A DNA stretch of 64,000 bases from contig NC_050101.1 of assembly GCF_902167145.1 (NCBI RefSeq), positions 115,101,789 through 115,165,788 on the forward strand. The letters are read 5' to 3'. Below are positions 41,218-53,244 of the stretch, one piece after another (position 1 is the stretch's first letter; each line of letters starts with the position of its first letter). Under the pieces are notes generated by a model. That model was given only the letters and a program-made list of their open reading frames with translations. It made no database searches and was not told where the DNA came from. The position numbers and the translations under genes are program-made. The stretch comes from Zea mays. Taxonomy: Eukaryota > Streptophyta > Magnoliopsida > Poales > Poaceae.

Positions 41218-44200
41218 TGTGGCAGAACCTTCCAAGTTATCGGGCCCACATGCACCTGTCCTTGTCTCAAAGACCTCAGACAGCTATGCATGTGCACCAG
41301 ATAACTTAACAGGATCCGTCTGATTGCCCAAGGACATCGGATAAACCACTTACAACCAGAACCGCGGGATTAAGTAACACAAATCACACACACAACATTT
41401 TTGCAGCGGAAATCTTATTACCAAATTTTACAGGTTATAAAAAAAATATTTACATTACTTTATCGGAGTGATTACAAAAGTATAAGTTTGAAATACATGC
41501 TAGCTCAAGTGACCATCCTCAATAAGAAGTATAGAAGGGTTACTTAGACTTATAAGAAGGCCGAGCCCACCGGCACTTAACACCATCAACAACAGCACAA
41601 AGTTAAAACCTGAAAAACAACAGGGAATAAAACCCTGAGTATGGAATTACTCAGCAAGTCTTACCCGACTAAGGAAAAGACTCTCAAGGGTATGCTGGAT
41701 AAATAGGAGCCAAGGAGAGGCTTTAGCAAAAATCAACTTATACTTTTGCAGAAGTAGCTTACTAAAGTGAGTCCTTACTTTTAATCTTTTAACGCCATAT
41801 TAAGTATTAATAGACTCTATTTGCATCTAGTCTATTTTCAATCATCTCATCAATACAACATCATTTTTATCCATAATGTTCACATCCTGACTTTAGGTTG
41901 CAGGGCAGTGACCAAGTCTTCATAACCGCGAAGGTACGACGATCCGAATCGATTATACTCAGCTGAGGATCTCCAATCACACGACATATGTAGCACTTAA
42001 CCCTTGCATATGTCAACCCGCCACCGGGGTTCTTAAGACCGGATCAGGTTCACGCAAACCGAGAGCACAGATACACCACCGTCCAGCCTCTTGCCACGGA
42101 GGGTACACGCTACTCTCGCCACCGCTCCACGTCCATTTCGTGTTATCTTATTCCGGCCTTAGTCTGCCCGAGGCAAGGCTTACCCATGACGAGGCATGTG
42201 ACCAGTTAAAGGGTCCTCGATCATCAAGCCTACATACGCGTTAATCCTTAATCAACCTGGGTAGAACATCACCTGTTCCTAACCTAAGTCTCGATTTACA
42301 TACTTCCATCCTTAGGATTGTTTCTGTTCCCAAGGATGAAAAGAGCATCACAGGGAGCTTTGCAGTAAGATCCCACCATTGCTCCAAATGAAAATATTCT
42401 TGCAGGTAGAAGCCATCCTTTCTCGAGTTAAATTAAGGATAACCTCTATCTACAAGATCTAAGCAAGGCTAAGCATTTTTGTAAATCATATTTTGATACT
42501 TCACCGAAGTATCTATAAAGGTATGGATATCAAGGAAAGCAATGCATCAAAGGGTTTCAAGCAATTCCTATGAACCTAATGCACATTTCACTAGACTTAA
42601 GTGTGCGAAAAGTATTTAAAAACACAAGGAAAGGGGTTGCATGCACCGGGGCTTGCCTGAGTAACACTAGGTTAGTGTTGTTAGGTGACGTCCGCTTGAC
42701 GAGTATCCTTCGACCGAGCACTTGCTTGATTTAACCGTCTTCAGGTTGATTCATCAGCTTCAGCTTGTAGATTAGCCCACGCTTGGGGTCGGCTTGGTTC
42801 TTCTTCCGCATCACGCGATTATTTATCGTACCTCATGAGATGCATGATGCACATGTATGAGCATATGTATAACGAGTATAATATAGATAATCTACGCTAA
42901 AAAGCATGAAACACTTAAAACCAAGCATTAAGCACCATGGATATCACAGCAGGACATCGACTATATCCATTAATCAAATTGACATATTACACTAGAAAAT
43001 CTATTTTTATTCTTAGCTTTTTATTAACTCTCTAAACTGTGTAACTTAATTAGTTGATTTAGCGAGCTATCTAAATCAATCATCACAATATACGCATGCT
43101 AAATTAATAATATTTATTGTGACCAACAATTCTATTTAATCTATTTATAGACCTAGTTAATGGGAATACGAACCAACTTACCCTGACTAATTCGACGCGA
43201 TAGTCGCAAGCACGACTACGGGTTCCGGTTGATGTCATCCAGGAGCCTTCTTTTCTTCGGTAATTAATTGCTGAAGATCTTTTCTTCGATTGAATAATTT
43301 CGACGAATTGAACTTGAGTCGCGCAGGATGTCCGAGCTTTTTGGTCGCGCACTTGGTGAATATCACGCTGCTGGCTTCGTCTTCACTCGATTCTTGGAAT
43401 TTTTGATGACGCACGGAACGACGACGACACAGGAGGGTGACGTATATAGAGCTACACACGCGACACGATGACGAACGATGCTGACCAGCGGAATCGATGA
43501 CGCGATGAGAATTAAGGCCAAGCGAGCCGAGAGGACGCACCGGCGAGCAGGAAAAAGACTCGACGCGGGAGTTTGACACGCACGCGAAGCCTATCACCCG
43601 CGACAACACTATGATGGCGATATGAGCGAACGCGAATCGGCGCGGGCCAAACACCGTATAACCATGGCAGCGACTTGGGCGAGATCCAAACTAGAGCAGC
43701 AGCACACCGACAAGCAGGGACGACTGGCAAACTCCGGTTTAGGTGAATGGAACGCGACACAGGGAGCTGGTGCGCACGTAGGGACTCGACGACGGACAGC
43801 GGTCATGGATGACGTGTCGCGCGGACGACCGAGCAGGACACGAACTGGACAGAACCGAGCGCGCAGGCTCCACGGCGAACCGAGAAACCGGCTACGCGCA
43901 GGGGCAGAGGACCGCGCATGCAAGGCGAGCAGCAAGGCGACGGCGCGCAGGAACGGGAAGCCTCGACAGGGCGCTGTACGGAGGAGTTCGGCTGGGACTC
44001 GGCAGGGAGGAGACCTCGGCTGGGGGCTTGGCGCGCGGCGAAGCAGACAGCAGAGGGAGCTCGCGGCCATGGAGGAATAGGGGTGCGACGGCAAGGAGCT
44101 GGGGTCAAGCAGAGAGAAAACGAGAGAAAGGAAAAGGAGCAGGACGCCATGGATGGAGTCTGCAGGGGATTCTGCCGGGCTGGGCGACAGCGCAGTGGAG

Positions 44201-45631
44201 CAGAGAGTGCGCGCAGGCAACCAGAAGCCGGGCGAGTGGGAGGGAGAAGACCCCGGACGCTGAGCATGGAGGGTGACCGACGCTGGAGATCCGGCCGGCG
44301 AGCAAAGGGGCGAGCAGGGCGGGTGCCATGGGAGCACCGCGCGCAGACCAAGGAAAAACAGGGGACACGCCATAGCTGAGAGATGAGCTCGGCTGGGAGC
44401 TACGCACGGTCGGGAGGAGGAAGAAGCAGAGCGCGCGCCGGAGGAGCAGAGGAGATGGACGCGCGCGCAGGAGCTGGAGCAGAAGCACCGCGCAAGGAAG
44501 AAGCTTGGCTGCCGGTAAAAATAAAGAGCTTCAACGTGCGAGAGAAATATCAGAGAAAGGGATAGCGACGAGAGACGATGGAGATGAGCAGGAAGGGCGG
44601 CAGGATTTTTCTGGCGGCTAAAAGATTTCTTCTCAGGCACAGGCGACACAAGGATAACGATGGCGTTTTTTTTTCCAAGTACCGAGCGCGCGTGTGGGAA
44701 GATGAGGCCAAGAAAGATATTTCTTTTTTCTAAATAATTAAATGCAAATATCTAATGTCTAGGATTTGCGAGAGTTTAAATGACTTGGTTCCAATCATAT
44801 TTCAGACTACGCATTTTATTTTCTGTATTACGAAATAGGACACCGAATCTGCTAACAATTGCTCTGGTTTTGGTTAGTTCAGATTCATTTTGTTTAAACA
44901 GCCTGCTTTAGTAATGTCTAATGAATTCGTAGAGACCGCTCGAACAAGAGCAAAGTAATTAGGCGACGTTTCCAATTTCCTTAATCGATTGATTGTAGAC
45001 TGGCACTAGACTTGACACTTTATAAAATAAATTTTTAATGTGGTAAACTCTCAGAGTCATATGAACCTCAATCAGTTATTTATATCAGAAAGTGTTGATC
45101 TGAGCGAGAAGCAATAGGTCGAATTAAACTGATTCTCGCTACGATAGTTTGCTCTGCCTGATTTGACTGAAGTTAGTCGAAAACAATCCGCTAATGTACA
45201 CGCGATTTCGTCATCAGAACATCGTGCAGACGGATAAATTGGATCCTAACCTCGCGCACGATTTCTCTCAGACATCGCGCGACACAAATTATTTTGCCCC
45301 GACATTTTAGTTGTCGAGTTCAAATTAATTTGCCCGGGATAAAAATCACCCAGTGGTTCGAGCTTCCGAATTCATATTCGCGCGAGCGATGAATTTTTAA
45401 TAATCACCGGACGCATCGATTTTCAGAACGACGATGTTCCGATCATCACGAAAATTTAGGAAGAGCCCGGATAGATACAACCGATGTCGAACTCACGACA
45501 AACGGATCAGATGCGATATTAAAATTGCGATGGCCGAAGATGTTTAAAATTTAACATCCGTTTTATCCACTGATTACGTGCTTAAATCCGTACTCATCGT
45601 CGAGCGGAATATAAACACCTGGGGTGTTACA
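41218..45631 (-). repeat. Lard-1 3' LTR
   Basis: 4414 bp. On the minus strand it starts TGTAACACCCCAGGTG and ends GGTTCTGCCACA. It has AT-rich flanks around a very GC-rich block (about 43190-44570). Overlapping open frames of 150-346 codons in that block on both strands follow from base composition and are not annotated as genes. Confidence 0.88.
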
Positions 45632-46870
45632 GCCCTCTCCCCTTAAAAGAATCTCGTCCCGAGATTCAGAATGAAAGACTTCTAAGAGTAGAGAAGCATG
45701 TAACCCACATCCATATCAGCGGTAACTAAGGCAGTTTCAAGCAAAGGCGAGTGTCTCAGAATGTGGTTTCTCTAGCGGACATAACATATATCGCCTTAGG
45801 CTAATTTAGAGATGTCCACCAATAGAGACGCTGTCTGCCAGAAGAACACATAAGGTTCCATGTGTGCAGTTTGCTTTTTCTGATGACACTGTACTATCTG
45901 AGTCTGTTGAGTGAGCAACTAATACGCGATTTTACCCAAACAGAATCAGATGCAACCTCTTGGGTAAAACACACAGAAAGAGGTTTACCAATAAGTGGTC
46001 GCGATAGGTTCATAGCACACGAGACGAGTGTGGATGTTGAATACTGTCGCGGTTAACATGTGGTTAACCCGAGAATTCAAGTCCACGAAAGATGGTATAG
46101 ATTCGAGAGAATCACCAGCGGAGGGGTCTGTAGATACGAACTTTACGACCAGTCCATTTTATCCAGCACTAATCATGGCTCGACATGGTCACACATGCTG
46201 GAAAAGCACACGTGAGGCGATCGAGACACGACTAGAGCGATGGCTAGGTGGTTACTGGCCAACTTAATCTCGATTCATATAAGTGCTTTCTTCAGGGTGT
46301 TTTTAACCAGAGTGAGTTTAGACAACTCGACAAAACGATCTCTAAACTCAACCTTTGATCACAAGGCAGTTACAACTTAGTAAAACCAACTTGTTGAACT
46401 ACTTTCGACATTGAGCAAGTCCTCTCAGTACCATCGGTAAGCCAACGGTCGAGAGCTCACATTTGCTAGCAAAAGGTCATGCATTTGGGTAGAAATCCAT
46501 TTGGTCATGTTGTTCATCCGTTTCTTCATGCGAGATGAATTATCCACTTGGTTAGGGAATACATGGATTAAATAAGGGAGCGAATGAACAAATTCCTGCA
46601 TCTCAGCAGCAGGAGAAACACATCTCCATTTTGAGAGCTAATCAGTTGTTTTCCAATATTAAAAAGCTCCAAGGATTCACCTTTCACAAAGGATGTAAAG
46701 GGAACTTGTATGTGTGAAGTCACCATCAAAGTCAAGGAAAAGAAACCATACAAGAAAATGGTATGCCCTTTTTATCCAATGGAGATGATAAATGTTGTTT
46801 GATCACTTGACAAACAACCTAGAAATTGTTTCAAAGAAGGAGTCCACGGAAGATCACACATCGGTGTAGT

Positions 46871-47226
46871 TCCACAATGGATCATGACTAGAGACTTCGA
46901 TACCAGCATGCGCCAAGCAGCAGAATCCTGTGTGCACATTCACAGGAGGCTCTTAGTTTCGCCGTGGCACCATAAGTCATTAATCGAGACGCCATTATCG
47001 AACTGGCACCAATAATGAATCTCACGTGGTAAGAATAATTTGCGCAAAGATAACATATCAATATAGTCTAATAATGGATTATGACTACTAACGGTGATAC
47101 CAGCGGATGCCAAGTAGCGCAACCATGTGTGTGCATCCACAGGAGGCCCTCGGTTTCATCGCAGTGCCATCGGTTTTAGTCATAACACCATTGCCAGACG
47201 TCACCAATAAGAAATCTCGCGTGACA
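46871..47226 (-). repeat. Two diverged direct repeats of about 160 bp inside Lard-1
   Basis: 46871-47030 and 47068-47226, offset about 197 bp. Shared blocks in order include AATGGATnATGACTA, GATACCAGC, CACAGGAGGC and CACCAATAAnGAA. Identity is perhaps 70 percent by eye. Confidence 0.6.
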
Positions 47227-48827
47227 CCATTGGATTGAACAAAGGTGACAATATATAAAGAAATACTCCACCTATAAAAATGGTTACAAGTAGAGACCAA
47301 ATAGATCATGGCCCGATGAAACGAACAAAGTATGGCCATAACCTAAACTTGTTAATGAAGGGAGTACGATGGGAGACTGTTAATTTAGCCACAAGCATAT
47401 TTCTATGCCCATCAGATGGATTACAAGTCAAGGATTAGTATCTGACTAGATACGCAGGGAAAACAATCACAAGGTTAAGTGGGTATGCCTTCGAGAAAGA
47501 TGGGGAACTAAAGGCATCAAACGAAGGAAAATGATTAGGTATGACTTTCCTAAGTTAGGTTGATAAGGCGACAAGATGATCAACAAGGAGAGGCCGAATA
47601 CAATAGGGACCTCAACCTGCATCAACTGAACAAGGGAATGGTTCTAAAAGGAGACATGACTTGAGATTCTTGTTGTAAGCCTATGTACAATTTATGTCCA
47701 ACAAGTAATTTGTCTAAGCATTTATTTTTATGTGTTTGGTCATGGAGTGATAACGGAGAATTCAAATTTTGGGTCATGGTTCACCAACTAATAACATGGC
47801 CTAATTTCCGGTTTAGGCAAACAAGTCACTAACCTTCTATCGACACATCAAGCACAAGGGCAAACACATTTGCACTAATGGTCAAATTATGAAAAGCTAA
47901 AGGCAATCTAAACCTGTATCCCTAAGACACCACATCATTCACAATCACCAAGTTTTGGAATAAAGGTGAGAGAAGCATTTTGGGTGTATAGGTAACAAAC
48001 ATAATGCAACAATCAGGATGCATGCTCGTCCTACACGTCCTCACGAGTTTTGCCAACATAATGTGGCGATAGCGTTCTATATCGGTGGCATACTTACGAA
48101 TCTCACGGTAATTTGCTAGTCGTCAGCTACACATACGTTTTCGAGGTTAGTGTACCTGCAGAAAATTCCATTACAACCCAATTTCCCATAATGCAATTCA
48201 TACATGACAGTTTATCACAGGTTATACTCCATATATCGCTATATGGAGGCCAGCTCATCATTAAGCGCTGAGCCATGCATAGGCGCCGTTGCCACACTTT
48301 AACAATAGGGCAACTCATTATGGTAACTCACCTTCTTACCTGAACGTAGGTGCGTTGTTACAAGTACATTACACTTCTCAGTATTCCCATGTCTGTATAC
48401 CCTTACACATCCATGGGGTACTGAATTCCCGAAAAAGTAAGTACTCCACATCGCAGCCTTCATATATACATATGTAGAACATGTATATAATCAGGCGCTA
48501 CAATTAAGCACTTCCCTAGACCGACGGTTGTTCGGTCATGCTCTCACAACTCACCTTACCTTGGGCGTCGATCCATTCCAAACGGAATGGTTTTCAAAAA
48601 TAACAATACACATGTATGCAATACCCACCCGGTTGTGGGTTAGTGGTTTTCAACTAAGCCACCTAATAGTCCTTAGTTTAGGGCTTAACAGAGGATGTCG
48701 CTAGCATTATAGTTTTTTTTTCAAAACTATTTTTCAAAGCCAAACAATATGTTTAGTTGAAAATAGGTTTTTCGAAACCAAAACTTTTGTTTTGAAAATA
48801 TGTATGTGACTGTATATACTTAATCCA

Positions 48828-48839
48828 GCTCCGATACCA
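48828..48839 (-). other. Primer binding site of Lard-1
   Basis: On the minus strand TGGTATCGGAGC, two bases inside the 5' LTR, one mismatch to the initiator methionine tRNA site. This fixes the orientation. Confidence 0.8.
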
Positions 48840-48841
48840 GC

Positions 48842-51800
48842 TGTGGCAGAACCTCCCAAGTTATCGGGCCCACATGCACCTGTCCTTGTCTCAAAGACCT
48901 CAGACAGCTATGCATGTGCACCAGATAACTTAACAGGATCCGTCCGATTGCCCAAGGACATCGGATAAACCACTTACAACCAGAACCGCGGGATTAAGTA
49001 ACACAAATCACACACACAACATTTTTGCAGCGGAAATCTTATTACCAAATTTTACAGGTTATAAAAAAAATATTTACATTATTTTATCAGAGTGATTACA
49101 AAAGTATAAGTTTGAAATATATGCTAGCTCAAGTGACCATCCTTAATAAGAAGTATAGAAGGGTTACTTAGACTTATAAGAAGGCCGAGCCCACCGGCAC
49201 TTAACACCATCAACAACAGCACAAAGTTAAAACCTGAAAAACAACAGGGAATAAAACCCTGAGTATGGAATTACTCAGCAAGTCTTACCCGACTAAGGAA
49301 AAGACTCTCAAGGGTATGCTGGATAAATAGGAGCCAAGGAGAGGCTTTAGCAAAAATCAACTTATACTTTTGCAGAAGTAGCTTACTAAAGTGAGCCCTT
49401 ACTTTCAATCTTTTAACGCCATATTAAGTATTAATAAACTCTATTTGCATCTAGTCTATTTTCAATCATCTCATCAATACAACATCATTTTTATCCATAA
49501 TGTTCACATCCTGACTTTAGGTTGCAGGGCAGTGACCAAGTCTTCATAACCGCGAAGGTACGGCGATCCGAATCGATTATACTCAGCTGAGGATCTCCAA
49601 TCACACGACATATGTAGCACTTAACCCTTGCATATGTCAACCCGCCACCGGGGTTCTTAAGACCGGATCAGGTTCACGCAAACCGAGAGCACAGATACAC
49701 CACCGTCCAGCCTCTTGCCACGGAGGGTACACGCTACTCTCGCCACCGCTCCACGTCCATTTCGTGTTATCTTATTCCGGCCTTAGTCTGCCCGAGGCAA
49801 GGCTTACCCATGACGAGGCATGTGACCAGTTAAAGGGTCCTCGATCATCAAGCCTACACACGCGTTAATCCTTAATCAACCTGGGTAGAACATCACCTGT
49901 TCCTAACCCAAGTCTCGATTTACATACTTCCATCCTTAGGATTGTTTCTGTTCCCAAGGATGAAAAGAGCATCACAGGGAGCTTTGCAGTAAGATCCCAC
50001 CATTGCTCCAAATGAAAATATTCTTGCAGGTAGAAGCCATCCTTTCTCGAGTTAAATTAAGGATAACCTCTATCTACAAGATCTAAGCAAGGCTAAGCAT
50101 TTTTGTAAATCATATTTTGATACTTCACCGAAGTATCTATAAAGGTATGGATATCAAGGAAAGCAATGCATCAAAGGGTTTCAAGCAATTCCTATGAACC
50201 TAATGCACATTTCACTAGACTTAAGTGTGCGAAAAGTATTTAAAAACACAAGGAAAGGGGTTGCATGCACCGGGGCTTGCCTGAGTAACACTAGGTTAGT
50301 GTTGTTAGGTGACGTCCGCTTGACGAGTATCCTTCGACCGAGCACTTGCTTGATTTAACCGTCTTCAGGTTGATTCATCAGCTTCAGCTTGTAGATTAGC
50401 CCACGCTTGGGGTCGGCTTGGTTCTTCTTCCGCATCACGCGATTATTTATCGTACCTCATGAGATGCATGATGCACATGTATGAGCACATGTATAACGAG
50501 TATAATATAGATAATCTACGCTAAAAAGCATGAAACACTTAAAACCAAGCATTAAGCACCATGGATATCACAGCAGGACATCGACTATATCCATTAATCA
50601 AATTGACATATTACACTAGAAAATCTATTTTTATTCTTAGCTTTTTATTAACTCTCTAAACTGTGTAACTTAATTAGTTGATTTAGCGAGCTATCTAAAT
50701 CAATCATCACAATATACGCATGCTAAATTAATAATATTTATTGTGACCAACAATTCTATTTAATCTATTTATAGACCTAGTTAATGGGAATACGAACCAA
50801 CTTACCCTGACTAATTCGACGCGATAGTCGCAAGCACGACTACGGGTTCCGGTTGATGTCATCCAGGAGCCTTCTTTTCTTCGGTAATTAATTGCTGAAG
50901 ATCTTTTCTTCGATTGAATAATTTCGACGAATTGAACTTGAGTCGCGCAGGATGTCCGAGCTTTTTGGTCGCGCACTTGGTGAATATCACGCTGCTGGCT
51001 TCGTCTTCACTCGATTCTTGGAATTTTTGATGACGCACGGAACGACGACGGCACAGGAGGGTGACGTATATAGAGCTACACACGCGACACGATGACGAAC
51101 GATGCTGACCAGCGGAATCGATGACGCGATGAGAATTAAGGCCAAGCGAGCCGAGAGGACGCACCGGCGAGCAGGAAAAAGACTCGACGCGGGAGTTTGA
51201 CACGCACGCGAAGCCTATCACCAGCGACAACACTATGATGGCGATATGAGCGAACGCGAATCGGCGCGGGCCAAACACCGTATAACCATGGCAGCGACTT
51301 GGGCGAGATCCAAACTAGAGCAGCAGCACACCGACAAGCAGGGACGACTGGCAAACTCCGGTTTAGGTGAATGGAACGCGACACAGGGAGCTGGTGCGCA
51401 CGTAGGGACTCGACGACGGACAGCGGCCATGGATGACGTGTCGCGCGGACGACCGAGCAGGACACGAACTGGACAGAACCGAGCGCGCAGGCTCCACGGC
51501 GAACCGAGAAACCGGCTACGCGCAGGGGCAGAGGACCGCGCATGCAAGGCGAGCAGCAAGGCGACGGCGCGCAGGAACGGGAAGCCTCGACAGGGCGCTG
51601 TACGGAGGAGTTCGGCTGGGACTCGGCAGGGAGGAGACCTCGGCTGGGGGCTTGGCGCGCGGCGAAGCAGACAGCAGAGGGAGCTCGCGGCCATGGAGGA
51701 ATAGGGGTGCGACGGCAAGGAGCTGGGGTCAAGCAGAGAGAAAACGAGAGAAAGGAAAAGGAGCAGGACGCCATGGATGGAGTCTGCAGGGGATTCTGCC

Positions 51801-53244
51801 GGGCTGGGCGACAGCGCAGTGGAGCAGAGAGTGCGCGCAGGCAACCAGAAGCCGGGCGAGTGGGAGGGAGAAGACCCCGGACGCTGAGCATGGAGGGTGA
51901 CCGACGCTGGAGATCCGGCCGGCGAGCAAAGGGGCGAGCAGGGCGGGTGCCATGGGAGCACCGCGCGCAGACCAAGGAAAAACAGGGGACACGCCCTAGC
52001 TGAGAGATGAGCTCGGCTGGGAGCTACGCACGGTCGGGAGGAGGAAGAAGCAGAGCGCGCGCCGGAGGAGCAGAGGAGATGGACGCGCGCGCAGGAGCTG
52101 GAGCAGAAGCACCGCGCAAGGAAGAAGCTTGGCTGCCGGTAAAAATAAAGAGCTTCAACGTGCGAGAGAAATATCAGAGAAAGGGATAGCGACGAGAGAC
52201 GATGGAGATGAGCAGGAAGGGCGGCAGGATTTTTCTGGCGGCTAAAAGATTTCTTCTCAGGCACAGGCGACACAAGGATAACGATGGCGTTTTTTTTCCA
52301 AGTACCGAGCGCGCGTGTGGGAAGATGAGGCCAAGAAAGATATTTCTTTTTTCTAAATAATTAAATGCAAATATCTAATGTCTAGGATTTGCGAGAGTTT
52401 AAATGACTTGGTTCCAATTATATTTCAGACTACGCATTTTATTTTCTGTATTACGAAATAGGACACCGAATCTGCTAACAATTGCTCTGGTTTTGGTTAG
52501 TTCAGATTCATTTTGTTTAAACAGCCCGCTTTAGTAATGTCTAATGAATTCGTAGAGACCGCTCGAACAAGAGCAAAGTAATTAGGCGACGTTTCCAATT
52601 TCCTTAATCGATTGATTGTAGACTGGCACTAGACTTGACACTTTATAAAATAAATTTTTAATGTGGTAAACTCTCAGAGTCATATGAACCTCAATCAGTT
52701 ATTTATATCAGAAAGTGTTGATCTGAGCGAGAAGCAATAGGTCGAATTAAACTGATTCTCGCTACGATAGTTTGCTCTGCCTGATTTGACCGAAAACAAT
52801 CCGCTAATGTACACGCGATTTCGTCATCAGAACATCGTGCAGACGGATAAATTGGATCCTAACCTCGCGCACGATTTCTCTCAGACATCGCGCGACACAA
52901 ATTATTTTGCCCCGACATTTTAGTTGTCGAGTTCAAATTAATTTGCCCGGGATAAAAATCACCCAGTGGTTCGAGCTTCCGAATTCATATTCGCGCGAGC
53001 GATGAATTTTTAATAATCACCAGACGCATCGATTTTCAGAACGACGATGTTCCGATCATCACGAAAATTTAGGAAGAGCCCGGATAGATACAACCGATGT
53101 CGAACTCACGACAAACGGATCAGATGCGATATTAAAATTGCGATGGCCGAAGATGTTTAAAATTTAACATCCGTTTTATCCACTGATTACGTGCTTAAAT
53201 CCATACTCATCGTCGAGCGGAATATAAACACCTGGGGTGTTACA
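48842..53244 (-). repeat. Lard-1 5' LTR
   Basis: 4403 bp, nearly identical to 41218-45631. The differences I see include a 2-bp gap in a T run near 52290 and a loss of about 10 bp near 52790. Confidence 0.88.

Larger units (their letters stand above)
45632..48841 (-). other. Lard-1 internal region, non-coding
   Basis: 3.2 kb with only short chance frames. Next to the 3' LTR the minus strand reads AGGGGAGAGGGC (polypurine tract). This is preceded by the inverted repeat GAATCTCG...CGAGATTC (45649-45667), the typical pol end of Tekay/Del-type chromoviruses, so the element probably derives from one of them. A 7-bp inverted repeat, GGTTAAC/GTTAACC, lies at 46051-46069. Two diverged direct repeats lie at 46871-47226. 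Confidence 0.75.
41218..53244 (-). mobile_element. Lard-1: large retrotransposon derivative with 4.4-kb LTRs
   Basis: 12.0 kb. LTRs 41218-45631 and 48842-53244 enclose only 3.2 kb without any recognisable gag or pol. The orientation is minus: the methionine-tRNA type primer site lies beside the right LTR and a purine tract beside the left. The target duplication is GGTCC (41213-41217) and TGTCC (53245-53249), one mismatch. LTR and internal lengths match the class called LARD, first described in barley. By eye about 20 substitutions and a few small gaps separate the LTRs. Confidence 0.85.

Noticed and set aside
43609..44649. 346-codon minus-strand frame in the Lard-1 LTR, repeated at 51233-52273
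   Set aside because: It lies in a very GC-rich LTR block where 150-codon frames also occur on the opposite strand. It is Ser/Pro/Arg/Leu-rich low-complexity text with no known domain. The repeat is simply the other LTR.
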